This document shows positions 46,185 through 60,000 of a stretch of 64,000 bases of DNA, in pieces; the stretch's first letter is position 1; every line of letters starts with the position of its first letter. The position numbers were made by a program, and so were the translations under genes. The stretch comes from Aphidius gifuensis (lineage: Eukaryota; Arthropoda; Insecta; Hymenoptera; Braconidae): positions 3,720,001 through 3,784,000 of the forward strand of contig NC_057790.1 in assembly GCF_014905175.1 (NCBI RefSeq). Direction: 5' to 3'. The notes below the pieces were generated by a model. It had not been told where the DNA came from. It ran no database searches and saw nothing but the letters and a program-made list of their open reading frames with translations.

Positions 46185-47716
46185 TCATGTTCTTTTTTGT
46201 GCCCATTTAAAATCATCAACACGTGGTTTATATCCAGTTGATATTTCAATTATTGTTTCCAGAACATACCAGAAACGTAATTTTTCCAGTGGCCAATTTA
46301 ACCAACCAGTTGTTATACAAAAATACGTTTCATGTGGTGCAACATGATGAACACGATGATGACGTCGAGGAAGTATTATTCTATGTTCTTGAAGCCATAC
46401 TACCCAATCAGGTAATCCAAAATACGTATGAGACCATTTATGAATCTAAAAAAAAAAAGAAAATAACAAATATAATAAACAAATTTATTTATATAAATTG
46501 ATTTTATTTCTATTAATATTCTTGGCACTAAATTTATTGGTAAATTGCAATTCAAGGATATAAATTATTGTCAAATTAATTTTTAATAAATTGCAATACG
46601 TATATTACAGTTTTTATAATTGTTATTGAAATAAAAACTTACTTGATTAGTCATTGCTACAAATATCGCAAGTTGCCACCAGTAACAACTCCAGAGGAAT
46701 CTCTGCTGGATTTCAGGCTCTGACAAAGTTAAAAAATCCCACGTTAATTTACACAATGCTGGTATCGTCACCATAAAATTATCGCCATTTGTTTCGATGA
46801 AGTCATGCCTCGTAATGCTCGTTGGATCTATATGATGTTCTCTAAATGGCCTCAAAAAATTCTATCAATAAAAAAAATAAATTTAATTTAATAACACTTA
46901 CATCTTATTTAAAATTGTATATTAATTTTTAAAAAATAATCAACTTACTTTTCCTAAAATTGGCAATTCAATTGAACCCCATGTATCAGCAGCCCAATGA
47001 ACAAGACCAGATACAAAATCAGCAGTTATAATACCACACAATGCTGCAATAACAATTGAACCAAAATTTTCCAATCTCAATCGTATTACAATGAAAAATG
47101 AATTTGCTGCCATTAATGTTATGCATATTCCCACACTAATACACTCTTGTGTTCTTTTACCTATTTTAAAAAAAAATTTTAATTAAAATAAAAATACATA
47201 TTTCTTTATGTCACATGTTTTTCTAAAAAAATTAATTATTTGTTTGTATAATTATTTTAAATATATGACTATTATTTTTATATATCAAATCATGACTTGA
47301 CTTTTTTTTTTACTTGATTTTATCATTTCAAACGTAACAATTTACCTGTAAACGTTACGTTTTTTTTTTTAAGTCGCGATTAAAATTGTCATTTTATCAT
47401 TTATTTAATCAAGGACAATTTTTTAAATTTTGAATTGGTTTATTTTTTTTTTTCGAGAAAGATTATTTTATTTACCTGTGCTGTATAAATTAGCAAGTTC
47501 TTGAGCTCCTTTATGATTTGGTCCCCATCTAGGCACACTTTTATCCTCGAAATTTTTAATATTTGTTGTAATCACAGAATTTCCATTTGGATCATCTTCT
47601 AGCATTGAATTTTCATATATTTGACGTTCTGTTTTAACTGGTGCTAGTATTTTTGTTGCCATTGAACAAGCAGCTGATGCAGCCTGTTCAAAATGTGGCA
47701 CTGCTGATCCATCCAT
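46185..47716 (-). CDS. Kua: Plasmanylethanolamine desaturase (Kua/TMEM189)
   Basis: ER membrane desaturase PEDS1, which introduces the vinyl-ether bond of plasmalogens. Four exons: 47476-47716, 46949-47160, 46643-46861 and 46185-46445, giving 310 residues in frame. Histidine-rich metal-binding motifs of the TMEM189/CarF family are visible: VSGLVHWAADTWGS, FREHHIDPTSITRHDFIETNGDN split by an exon end, IHKWSHTYFGLPDWVVWLQ and HHRVHHVAPHETYFCITTGW. At least two hydrophobic segments precede and separate them. No ubiquitin-conjugating UBE2V1-like domain is fused here. Identification is firm from the His pattern. Confidence 0.94.
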
Positions 47717-50700
47717 TTTTGTATTTTATTTTTTTTAATTAATAATTTACAATTAAAAAATATAATCACATTTGATAAAATAATTTTAATTTTATATTTT
47801 TGTCATTTACTATTTTTGAAGCAATTAATAATGTAAAATATTATCAAAATATTTTTGACATTATTAAAATAACTACGTGTATATTTTTATCGTTATGAAA
47901 AAATATATCAACTGATGCTTAACACAAAAAATCGTCAAGATAAATTAATTTATCTCTTAAAATTCTTATCAATTTTATTGCAGAACAATGTATATCTTTG
48001 ATATTTATTCTCTCTTTATTATGTAATTTTTTATACGATGGTAATAATTTTTTTTTTTTGATTAAGTTTATTTTTAATCAAGGCATCATTGGTTTTAATA
48101 GTGTATGATTTTATCAAATTTCTCAGACACTTTAATATCATTTGAATAATAAATTATATAAATTATTATTACTCATTTTTCAGTTAATTATTATTTATTT
48201 TTAAAATAAACTTACATAATAATTTTTCGGATATTTATATTTTTTTATTTTCATCTGTAACAAAGAATTTTATTTATTTTAATTATATAATTTTTTTTTT
48301 ATTAATCAACTATTTCATCAGCCATTCAATAATTTTATTTTTTTTTATTTTTTTTTTCTGTGTAGTTTTGTTATGAATTTATAAAATAAAAAATAAACAG
48401 TTATTAGTTTTTTGAACAGTCAAATGCAGTCGTCCATAAACCGGATACATAATAAAAAAAAAAAAAAATTTTAGAAAATAAAATACCAAAGCATGCCACA
48501 AAATTGATAAAAACTGACACCAAAAATTGACAAAAAAAAAATAAATCTAAAATATTATATTTTGCTGATAAAAAAGTTCAAATCATCAATTTAATTATCC
48601 AGTATAATATAAACTAATTGAAAAAAAAAAAAACATAAAAAAATCGATAGCTTATCTTTAAAATTCATTTAATAAAAGAAAAAAAAAAAAAAAATATAAT
48701 TAAACCCAAGTGTATTATGCTTGAGTATTAATTAATAATTTTTTTATTTTTATTCAAGTTAAGTAATGCGACAAATATGTTGTTTTTGTTGTTGCTTTTG
48801 TTGTTGTTAGAAATATATATATAATATTTTTTTTGTGCATATTATTATGCAGGAAAAAGTGAAATAGAGTAGAGCATCGGTTACACGCATTAGGCGCCAG
48901 GTCGACGACGTTACCCTCTAGCCCTATCCGCACACTCTCACTTAAATATATATATTATAATATCATTTTTTCATTCGTATTTTCTCAGTACATTCAGCTT
49001 ATGCACGCTATTGCAATTAAGGAATACACACAACCACACAAACCTTCATGAAAAAGCTCAATGTACCATCTAAACTCTACAAATGGTATTTTTATCCACA
49101 TATATAAATATATATTTTTTTTTTCTTTTTTTCTATCTTTCCCTCGAAATTAAAAATAAAAAATACTTACAAAAAAAAAAATAGATATATATACAACACA
49201 TAAATTTAGATATCTATAATTATTTTCAAAAAAAAATTTATTAAATTAAATATTTTCATTTAATAATAAAAAATAATTTATAAACTTTAAAAGAAAAAAA
49301 TAAAATAATCAAATCTATTTTTCGAGATATTAAATTATATAAATAAAATTAATTTTCAAATTACATACCTTTTATTGTTGATGAATAACGAATAAATATC
49401 CATGAAAAAAAAAAAATTAAATTAAACTTTAATTCACTGAATTAATCACATTGCAATTTTTTAAATTAAAAAAAAAAAAATAGTGTAAAAGTTGTTATTT
49501 AATATAATGATAATGTCAAAGCCACTTAATTTAATAACAAATCATAATTATTATAACAGTTATGATAACAATCAGTGAACAAATAAACATATTGCATAAA
49601 TTGATAAATAAAATGACAAGTAATATAACCGGCCTCGCCTTAATTTTAATATTATATTATTATTATTTAAAAATAAATCAAGATACAAATGAAGAAAAAA
49701 ATGAAAAAAATTAAATAACAATAAACGTCTCGTATGGTATCGTTGTCTCGTGTGTATGGTCTTGTAAGTTGTACTCACAATCACCAACAATATCGCACGT
49801 CTCAATCCCCTTCTCTTTACTCCCACCCATTCAACCACCCACCCACCCACTATCCCTTCTTTATTATTTTACCTTCTCCTTCTCTTGTCTCTCAAAAAAC
49901 AACTATCTCCCACCAAATTATTTAGACACACTAATATACACACGTTGCCTTTTTTATTATTTTTTTTTATTTTTTTCTTAACTACTTGTCATTTTATTAA
50001 TTAGATTTTTCTTACTTTACTTCAATCTTTTGTTTTAAATTTTTTTAAAAATATTTTTACAATTTATTTATGATAATATTTATATTTATTATTTTTATTT
50101 TTCTTGAATTATGGAAGCATTAGTTGTTTGTAGTTTTACTTTTTGTATTTTTACTCTCACAAATTTTATACGCATTTAATTTTCATTAACAGTCAAACGA
50201 GGCATAGCTGATTGACAATTATATTTTTAATTAAATTTTTAATGTTTTTGTCTGACATTATACAAAATGATAACAAATAATTTTTCAAATATTATTATCA
50301 AAAAAATAATTTACCAACAAGCTCAATATTTTATTTTCTAACTTGTATTTTTTAGGGTGTGAATTTTAAGATACCAGTATGTATATACATAAAATATTTT
50401 TTTATAAAATTATTATCTCTCTGATAAACAATGTAAATAATTTTTTTTTCCCATAACTACATACCAGAAGATAATTTTTTTGAATAAATAAAGAATTTCA
50501 ATTTTTATTTTATTTTGATAATAATTTTAAGTGGCTCTAACACTTTGTATATAGTTTATCAAATTTCTAATGCCATTAAATCTCGTTAGTGACAAGATAC
50601 ATGAATAAAAAAAAAAAATAATATCAAATCCGATAATCAGTGAGAATAAACATATTGATGTTTTGAAGAGACATTGTAATTTGAATGATGTAGAGTTGAC

Positions 50701-53700
50701 AGTTGTAGTGCCTCTTATAATAATAATATAAATCCAGTGAGATTATTGTCAGTACATTGAACTATTTTTTTTTTTTATTTATTTATCCACACATACTCAA
50801 TAAAAATAATAAATAATAAAATTTATACTTACACAGATAGTGTCTCATCAATGTAACAAATTTGTTTTTATTTTTGTTTTTTAAATTATTATATTGTCCC
50901 CCATGCTGTCATATTAAATTATTATTAAACACACTGTCTTGTTGATTCTGGTTTTTTCTGGACCATTGTAAAATTAATATCAAGTCATGTTATTATTACA
51001 AATTTTAAAAGCAACAATATAAGTATATTATTATACGAAATATATTTATTTATAATTTGAGTAATTTTAATTTATTTTTATCAATGAAAATTAGCTCTAA
51101 AAATAAATAAAATAAATTTATAAATAAATCATTATTATTGTAAATTTTGCTGTCATATTTAATATAAAAAAAAAATAATTTTTATATTTTTTTTATAGTT
51201 AGTGATAATGTAAATTTAATGACAAGTGTAAAATTCAATACCAGACATGTATGATATATATAAGAAATATAATGAAAATAAGGAAGTTCAAAAAATTGAT
51301 TAAAACCGACATTGGCCAAAATCGATCCAATTGTTTAAATAATATATCAACTATCGTTTGTGACCTTTCACGTGGACAATAACTTTTTTTTTTTTCATAA
51401 GTAAAAATTAGTATTATAAACTTAAGCATAAATTTTTTTGGGGAGTTGATTATTGTTGTATCCATGTCACAGTTAATTTATAATTTATAAATGAATATGC
51501 AACATGTGTATTCAAAAACGCAGCGAAAAAAAAATCGATAAAGATTTAAATTTTTTAAGCTGATAATTTTTATTTATTGTGTATTGATTTATCAAAATAG
51601 TAGATTGAAAAAAAATAAATAAATCAAGAAGATATTAATTTAGAAAAGCAACAATAAAATTTAAAAAATAAAAACATTTTTTTTCTTCTATTTATTTATA
51701 TGATTACTACTTTAATTTTATCAATGCTATTTTAATTTATTTTTTTCAATTTATTATTTATATACTAGTGTCTATTAAAAATACATTTTTAATTTTTAAA
51801 AATAATCTAACCACCCCAATTGCGTGTAAACAATTCATTTCCTTTTTATATAAAAAAAAATTATTTTATTTTCTGTTACTTTAATAGAAAACTCCTCCCT
51901 CACAAATTTATAATAAACGTGTAAACGCATCAATTATTAGTAACAAGCTGAAAACTTGTACAATAAAATAATAAAATAAAACAATCATTTCCTACACTCA
52001 CACACATAGTCAAAATAAGTTATAATTTTGTTGGGTCGATTATCCAAGTAATGGCATGAGACAAATCGATGACTCGTCACCATAAAAAAAAAAAAAAACA
52101 AAACAAATATATAATACTACGTAGATAATATCTTGCAAAAAATTATTATTTATTATTTACAACTAATTTATTAACAAAATAATAAAAATAATAAAAAAAA
52201 AGGAAAGAAAAAAATACAAAAACCTTAATGATTTTTAACAATAAATTTTATATTTTTTTTTTAAATAAAAATTTCAAGAGACTTGAAGATCCTCTTAGTG
52301 ATTAAATTTTTTTTAATTATTTATTTTTATTCTCATTTATCTGTTAGCTCATTTAAACACATCCTCATTGTATTTATACCCCAAAAATAAATGTACACAT
52401 GTTCTAAAAGTAGTTTTTCATTCATGTATTTAATTTCATTCATACAATTTATTTATTTATTATCATGATACAAGTTGGATATTATAAATATTAATTTTTC
52501 CAATTAATCTATAAACAATTTTATCAATTATTTTATATTTTACTCGTTTTTTTATTCTGTACATTACTCGATATTTACTATTTCTTAAATGTATGTGTTT
52601 TTATCATCATCTCAAGGCTTTCCGGTTTAATATTATGACGTCTTTATAGATGACTTTATTTTTATCTTGTGCCATAATATAAAATGATTCATTATTTAAT
52701 AATAAATAATTTATAAATTCTTTATATTTTAATTTAAAATTTAATTTATAATAAAAACCGATTTCAAATAATTTTTTTTTCAATTTTCTATAAATTGTTT
52801 AAAAATTAAAAAAAAAAAAAAACAATTGTTTATAAATTTTTGTATATAATTATAAGGATAATTTTATTATTGATGTTATTGTTTTTTTTTTTTTTTTTTT
52901 ACTCCATAGAGTAAGAATATTTTTATTTATTGAATTTCTATTGAATTTTTTATGTGACCGTGTCGAATAGTTCATTAAATATGTATATATAAAAAAAATA
53001 TAAATTAATATTATTAGGTATTATTTATTTATAAACAACAAATAATAAAATTGTCATAAATATTGAGCCTTTGTACTTTCTCATTGAACAACCTAATTGA
53101 CCATTTTTTTTTTCATTTTGTAATAGTCAATTTGTCAAGCTAATGTGAGCTAATGTAGTGTTTCTTAAATAAATAAAAAATCTACCCATCGATCGTCATG
53201 ACCTGAAAACTCTTTACTCTTTTATAATTTATGCCAAAAATATATATTTTTTTTATTTTCAATTTTATAAAGTCCTTGGGAAAACATTTTTCTAGATTTT
53301 TCTTAAGACATAGATTGTTTTTAGATAATTATTTTAAATTCAAAAAAAAATTGTTATTTAATATAAATCATAATAAACTAATAAAAAATATAACTTTCAT
53401 TATGTATTTAATATTTTAATTAACAATAGGATAAACAGATTTAAAAAAATAAATAAAATAGCGATTTGTTTTTGTTGATTACCTTGACATTCAATTTGAT
53501 GACCTAATTTTGTTTATGTTTATAAAAACATTAACTCTTAGGCTGATATTTTTTGATAATATTGTAAAATTAATTTACTCCAAAACATGATTTTATTTAT
53601 TTATAAATGTCAATGTCGATAAACAAAAAAAAAGAAACAAATAAAAAATAAATACAACGCACACACGCACTTTACATTATTGTAATTTTTTTTTTTTTTC

Positions 53701-54213
53701 ATTAAAAACAATGTTATTTTAGATTACTCATTAAATGGAAACCTTTAAAGTGTCATTAGTGACAAGTCATGTAAATAAACAACAAGGACACTTGTGTAAA
53801 AAACACTAAACTAATTAACATTGGAATGACAACAATGATGATAAAATTTTTAAAGCGGGAAAAAAATATTATGGACCATTGTTTTCTTATTTTGTCTCTA
53901 ATCCCGGACCATTGTTGCCAAAACAAGAAACAAAAAAAATAATTACGCCATTTGCAAATTTTTTTATTGTTTTTTTTAATTTTTATAAACAATTATTTAT
54001 AAATAATAATTTAATATTTAATTAGTATTTGATATAATAATTGTTGTGGCAGTGGTAAAAAAATAAAAAGGTTTGTGATAATTTTTCATATGTTTTTTCA
54101 ATGTATTTTTATGATGAAAAATAATATTCTCTTTTGGTGATAAAAAAGAGGGATCATTTGTTATTGTTGAAAGATTATTGTGTTTAATAAACATTTTAGG
54201 ATATTATTAAAAA
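47717..54213. other. 6.5-kb gene-poor region, possible distal promoters
   Basis: No protein-coding gene is supported. Two blocks stand out from the AT background: 48855-48940, with several CpGs, and 49730-49930, C-rich on plus with a CCCACCCACCC run. Both could be upstream noncoding exons or promoters of PEDS1. CGCCATTT at 53946-53953, a reverse YY1/Pho-like core, lies about 260 bp before FDXACB1. The rest is homopolymer-rich DNA; open frames at 49572-49981, 51235, 53231 and 53756 are not accepted. Confidence 0.5.
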
Positions 54214-55338
54214 ATGAGGCTTTCTTTATTTAATGAAAATGATAAAGTATTATTATTGGGCGAAGGAAATTTTACATTTTCATTGGAATTACAAAAACAT
54301 AACCTGAATATTCAACTCACGTCTTCTTGTTATGAAACATCACCAATAAATGATACTGCAATTGATAATATTGATTATTTAAAAAACAATGGTTTGTAAT
54401 AATTAAAAAAAACATCTAAACAATCAAAAAATTGAAATAAAATTAACACAGTCAAATGTCAATTAACAAAAAGAGAAAAAACAATTTTCTTTTTTGGAGT
54501 ATTAATAAAAGAAAATAACAAATAAATTTTTATTTTAGGAGTCATCATCTTGTTAGGAGTTGATGCAACAAATTTGGATAAACATGCTAATCTTAAAGAA
54601 AAAAAATATGATAAAATTATATTTAATTTTCCTCATTGTCATAGTAAAATGCGACTTGATTTAAATCGTGATTTATTAAAAGGTTTTTTTACATCATCTT
54701 ATGATTATTTAAATGAAAATGGACAATTATTATTGTCACTTTGTAATGGACAGGGTGGTACTATATTTGATAAACCCCAAAGAAAATGGAATGACTCGTG
54801 GAAAGTTAAAGAAATGGCTGCACATGGAAATTTTATATTAAATAATGTTGAACCATTTGTTAATGAATTATTTTTAAATTATTCATCAACTGGTTATCGT
54901 GGATTAGATAAAAAATTTCATAAAAAACAATCACTTGTTCATGTATTTGTTAAATCATTATCAATTATTGAATTAGATATTTGTCAAAATTTAAATATGA
55001 AAAATTTAGAATTAGAAAATGATAATTTATTTGATAAATTTGATGAAAATAATTTAAATCCACCAATTTTTCAATTTGATATGACTTTTACAATTAATCA
55101 AGAATTTGATGAATATTATTTTTTTAAAATTTTATACAATAATGCTGGTCGTATTATTAAAAATGTAAAATACTTAAGAAGCTATCAATTTCCAGATACA
55201 TTAAAAATTGCAAAAACTTATAGAATTTTTTATCATGCAGATGATGTACCACTTTATCGTAAACGTGTTATTTTTATTCATGAAAATATAATAACAAAAA
55301 TAGTTAATGATAATCTTGATGTAAAATTTTTAAAATAA
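54214..55338 (+). CDS. FDXACB1: FDXACB1-like protein (BMT5-like plus FDX-ACB domains)
   Basis: Two exons, 54214-54391 and 54539-55338, 325 residues. The N-terminal Rossmann-like domain (DUF2431, as in the yeast rRNA uridine-N3 methyltransferase Bmt5) shows VLLLGEGNFTFSLEL as a SAM-loop equivalent, KIIFNFPHCHSK, and GQLLLSLCNGQGG. The last about 95 residues, from FQFDMTFTINQEFDEYYFF to HENIITKIVN, have the pattern of a ferredoxin-fold anticodon-binding domain as in the end of PheRS. Animal FDXACB1 is nearly twice as long, so the middle section is missing here. Function is not established; RNA methylation is a family-based guess. Confidence 0.8.
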
Positions 55339-55439
55339 TAATAAATATTTATATATTTTATAAATGACAAAAATCTTTTGTTTAATTGTTAAATTATTGT
55401 TTAATTTAAAGAAAAAAAAAATTAATTATTTGATTACAG

Positions 55440-57003
55440 ATGCAGTCAATTCGTTGCCTTGGTTTATTTGCCATTAAAAATACAATAAAATATCACAAAC
55501 AATTGTCATCAATAAATAGAAATAATATTATCAAAGAAAAACTTGGTGTTAATAGTTTTAATTTAAACAGATATATTCATTGTTCTGTTTGTTTATTTAA
55601 CAAAGAAAATATTGCACCTGTTCCATTGAGAAGAATGAAGGCTAAATCTACTCGTGATACAATGCAGTATTTTGTTGACATTAAACAGGCAAGTTAATTC
55701 CAAAGTACAAAAGAAAAAAAGAAACAAAACCATAAAAGTTTTATAATAAATAAATAAAACAAAAATTATCATTGTTTCAGGTTCGAGTATGTGGTGGAAA
55801 AGGTGGTGATGGTATGATAAGTTTTCTTCAACTTTTTATAAATGACAAAGCTGGACCAGATGGTGGTGATGGTGGTCACGGTGGTCATGTTATTTTTGAG
55901 GTATCAAGAGATGTTACTGATCTTAGTCATGTAATGAATTTAATAAAAGCTGAAGATGGTATAGCTGGACAGAACAAAGATTGTTTTGGTAAAAATGCTG
56001 ATCATGCTGTTATTAAAGTACCAATGGGTACAATTGTAAGAGACATTGATGGTAATGTTTTGGCTGATTTGGATGAAGAACAAATGATGTTTATTGCAGC
56101 ACGTGGTGGTGCTGGTGGACATGGTAATGCATTTTTTACATCTGACACACAACAGTCACCAAAAATTGCTGAATATGGAGCAATTGGTGAGGATCAACAA
56201 TATGTTCTTGAAGTTAGAAGTATGGCACATGTTGGACTTGTAAGTTAAAGAATTATTGTTTTTATAAAAGGCCACGTTTTTTTTATTTATTAATTAATTT
56301 TATTGTCAATAGATTGGTCTACCAAATGCTGGAAAAAGTACACTACTCAGATCAATCACTCGAGCAAGACCAAAAGTTGCTTCTTATCCATTTACAACTC
56401 TTAAACCTCATTTGGGAATGGTTTTATATGATGATTATGAACAAATTGCTGGTAAATAAAATATATATATATATTATTTAAATATTTTAATAGCTTATTT
56501 TTACATGTACTTGATGTTATTTTTATAGTTGCTGATCTTCCTGGTCTTATTGAAGATTCACACAAAAATCGTGGTCTTGGAATAACATTTTTAAAACATG
56601 CTGAAAGATGTGCTGCTTTATTATTTATTTTGGATGCTAGTTTAGATGAACCATGGGAACAATTGAGTTTATTAAAAAATGAAATTCAACAATTTAGCTC
56701 AGCATTAAATGAAAGACCATCATTAATTATTGCAAATAAAATGGATCTTCCTGGAGCACAGGTAATTTTTAATTACAAAAAAAAATCAATTTTCTCTTAA
56801 TTAACAATTATATCATATATTTTTCATTTTTGTTGCAGGAAAATTTAGAAAAATTAAAGGAAAAAGTAAGCGATCCAATCATTCCAATATCAGCAAAAAT
56901 GGGTAATAATATTAAAAAATTACTGCAAGAAATTCGAGTAATTTATGATATTGAATTGAAAAAAAAAAATGATGAAATAGCAAATTTACCAAATGATGAT
57001 TGA
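55440..57003 (+). CDS. MTG2: Mitochondrial ribosome-associated GTPase 2 (Obg family)
   Basis: Obg-type GTPase (GTPBP5) that acts late in mitochondrial large-subunit assembly. Five exons: 55440-55688, 55781-56239, 56313-56451, 56529-56761 and 56839-57003, 414 residues in frame. The N-terminal about 75 residues are basic and leader-like. The glycine-rich Obg fold (VCGGKGGDGMISF, GPDGGDGGHGGHVIF, AARGGAGGHGN) precedes the G domain: G1 GLPNAGKST, G3 DLPGLIED, G4 NKMD and G5 SAK. The first intron begins CAG|GCAAGT and is a GC-AG intron. It starts 101 bp after FDXACB1 on the same strand and ends 85 bp from the AlaRS stop. Confidence 0.95.
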
Positions 57004-57088
57004 AAAACTTTTTATTATTTATTATTTTGAAAATATTAAAAATTTATACAAAAGTATAATTAAAACATTGTTTTATTTGCATATGAAA

Positions 57089-60000
57089 TTAAAATTTGAA
57101 ATTTTCAATAATTGTTTTAATTTCTGGTTGATTAACAAGAGTCATAAACCATCTTGAAAGATTGGTATATTTTTTTTTGTCAAATGAATCAAATGATTGC
57201 TCGTAAATTGTTAACATTGTTGTAAAAATAGCTACATCAGCAAGTGTCATTTTTTCACCAACAAAATAAGTTTGATTTAGCAAAATATTATCCAAAACTT
57301 TGATTGTATCAAGTAAACTTTTGTTAGCCAGTTCATTTGACTTTGTTGTTTTTTTATTAGTTTTAATAAAACTAGCACAAATTAATGGCAATAATTCATT
57401 ATCAGCAAAATCCATCCACTGAATAATTTGACTTGAATATAAATCATCAGAATATTTTAATTTATCACCAGCCAAATAAAATGTTATTGCATTTGCATTA
57501 AACAATTCAACATTATTTCCAGTCAATTTAATTGTACCATCTGTTGTATTTTTAATAATTATTTTTTTACCACCAAATTTAGCAGCAATTTGTGCACGAT
57601 ATTTTTTAATACTCAATTCATTAGCATATAAAATAAATTCATCAGATATTTGCTCTTTAATTGCTGTTGTTGTTACAGTTGTTTTACACTCATTATTTGC
57701 TTTAATTCCAAGTTTTGTATTTGCAAATTCCTTGGCAATAGCTAATGCTTCATTTGAACAAGTCCAATTTGGTCCAGATGCTTGAGCAGATTCAGCTTTT
57801 CCACCACCTTTGCCTTGCATCAATGTAGCAATTGCTTGAATCCATTCATTGGCCTTCAGTCCTTTAGCATTAACACTTTTTGGTACTGCTGCAAGTGCAA
57901 ATATTTTTTTAGAATCTTCATCAACACTTATAAAAAGTGCACTAGTTTCTGGTGATATTGACTTGACTTTTTTCAAGGCAGTATCCAATGCTTTTGTATT
58001 ACTAAAAGCATCAAGTTTTTCAACTAAAACAGCAACACCAACATTATCCTTAATAATTTTTTCAATTTTTTCAACAACAAGATTTGCAATTGCTGTTTTT
58101 GCAGCACGATCTTTGTCATCTAAATTTTTTTTTAATCCTTTTAAAAACATTCTCATCTCATCTTTTTTCCAGTATGGAATAACAGCTTGAGAAATATCCT
58201 CAGTAAGTTCAACAATTTTTTTAACATGTTCCTTTGAATCTTTACCATTTTTATCAGCATCAACTGTTTTTTGAATATTATTAAGACGATTTTGCAATAG
58301 TTCAGCTTTGTTGAGTGCTTTTGTTGCTTCAGGACCAGTTAATGCAACAATTCGACGAATACCTTTGGCAATAGCTTCTTCACTTGCAATAACAAAATCA
58401 CCAATATGTCCAGTATAATGTAAATGTGTACCACCACAAAATTCAACACTTGTTTTAGTTGCATCAAGACTCTGTGGATTTTTTTCAAGTTCCTCAATTG
58501 GAATACCCATACTGACAATTCTAACTGGATCTGGATAAGTTTCTTCAAACATTGCACGTAAACCTTGAATTGTTTTTGCAATACCTAATTTACTTTCTTT
58601 AGCATATATTTTTTTATTATCATGAACCATTTGATTTGTATGAATTTCTGTATTTTTAACTTGTAATGGTGTCATTGCACCTTTATTTGTAAAATCAAAT
58701 CTAAGTCTATCTGGTGCAACAAGTGATCCTTTTTGATCAGCATCATTACCAAGTACAAGTCTCAATGAATGATTAAGTGCATGAGTTGCTGAATGATTAT
58801 TCATAATTAATTTTCTTCGTGATATATCAATATTTAAATTTAATTTATCACCTTTTTTTAGAGTACCAGCACCAATAGTACCAATATGTAAAACATAACC
58901 ACCACGTACTTGTACATTTTTAATACATACTTCAGTTGATTCATCTTTATCATCAGATATTTTAACTAAAAATCCTTCATCATATATTTGTCCACCTTGT
59001 TCAGCATAAAAACATGTTTTATCAAGTAAAACACCAATTTCATCACCAGATTTAGCCTCATCAACAAACATTTTATTTTTTCTAATTGCAATAACAGTAC
59101 CAATACAACTATCAAATTCATAATTTGAATTTTTATCAGGTGATGATTTATAATTATATTTAAATGAATCATCTGTTGGTGGTATATTTAATTTTTGTAA
59201 ATCAGTTATTGCATGAATATCAAGATTAATTTCATCATCAACACCACCAGTTTTACCTTGTGATTTAATTTGTGCAATTTTTTTAGATTCTTCATAAGCA
59301 ATCATGTCAACTTTAAGACCTTTTTCTTCAGTCATAAGTTGTGTTAAATCAATTGGAAAACCATATGTATCATAAAGACGCCATGCTATTTCACCAGGTA
59401 TAATTTTAGTATTATTATCCAATTTTGATATTGTACGATCAAGTAAATTTCTACCACGTGTTAGTGTTTTTAAAAATTGTGTTTCTTCTTCATTAATAAT
59501 GTCAATAATTGATTGTGGATCTTTTTTTAATTCAGGAAATACATCACCAAGAAGTTCAACAACAACATGAACAAGTGAACTAAAAAATCCAGGTTTAGCA
59601 TTTAGTTTTTCAGTAGCATAACGTACAGCACGACGTAAAATTCTACGTAATACATAACCACGTCCAGTATTATCAGGCATTCCACCATCAGCAAGTGCAA
59701 TTGTTATTGTTCTAGCATGATCAGCAAGTACTCTGTATGCCATATCAACACCATCAATATCATCATCACCAATTTTACCAGTATATGATTTAGCACCAGT
59801 TCCTTTTTCAATAGCATCAAAAATTGGCATAAATAAATCAGTATCATAATTTGCACGTTTATTTTGTATAACTGATACTAAACGTTCTAATCCAAGACCA
59901 CAATCAATATGTTTTTTAGGTAAACTACGAAGACTACCATCATTCTCACGATTATATTGAATAAAAACAAGATTCCATATTTCAAGTACATCTGGATCAT

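Noticed and set aside
46223..46501. Plus-strand open frame over the last PEDS1 exon
   Set aside because: Antisense of the conserved His-rich exon on the minus strand.
49572..49981. Overlapping open frames on both strands at the C-rich block
   Set aside because: Pro/Ser/His-rich readings of a CCCA repeat region; better explained as promoter or noncoding exon.
2005..54308. Repeated CATAACCT octamer (about 2005, 7646, 12903, 13590, 54299)
   Set aside because: Slightly more hits than expected but some lie in introns or coding sequence; no consistent position.
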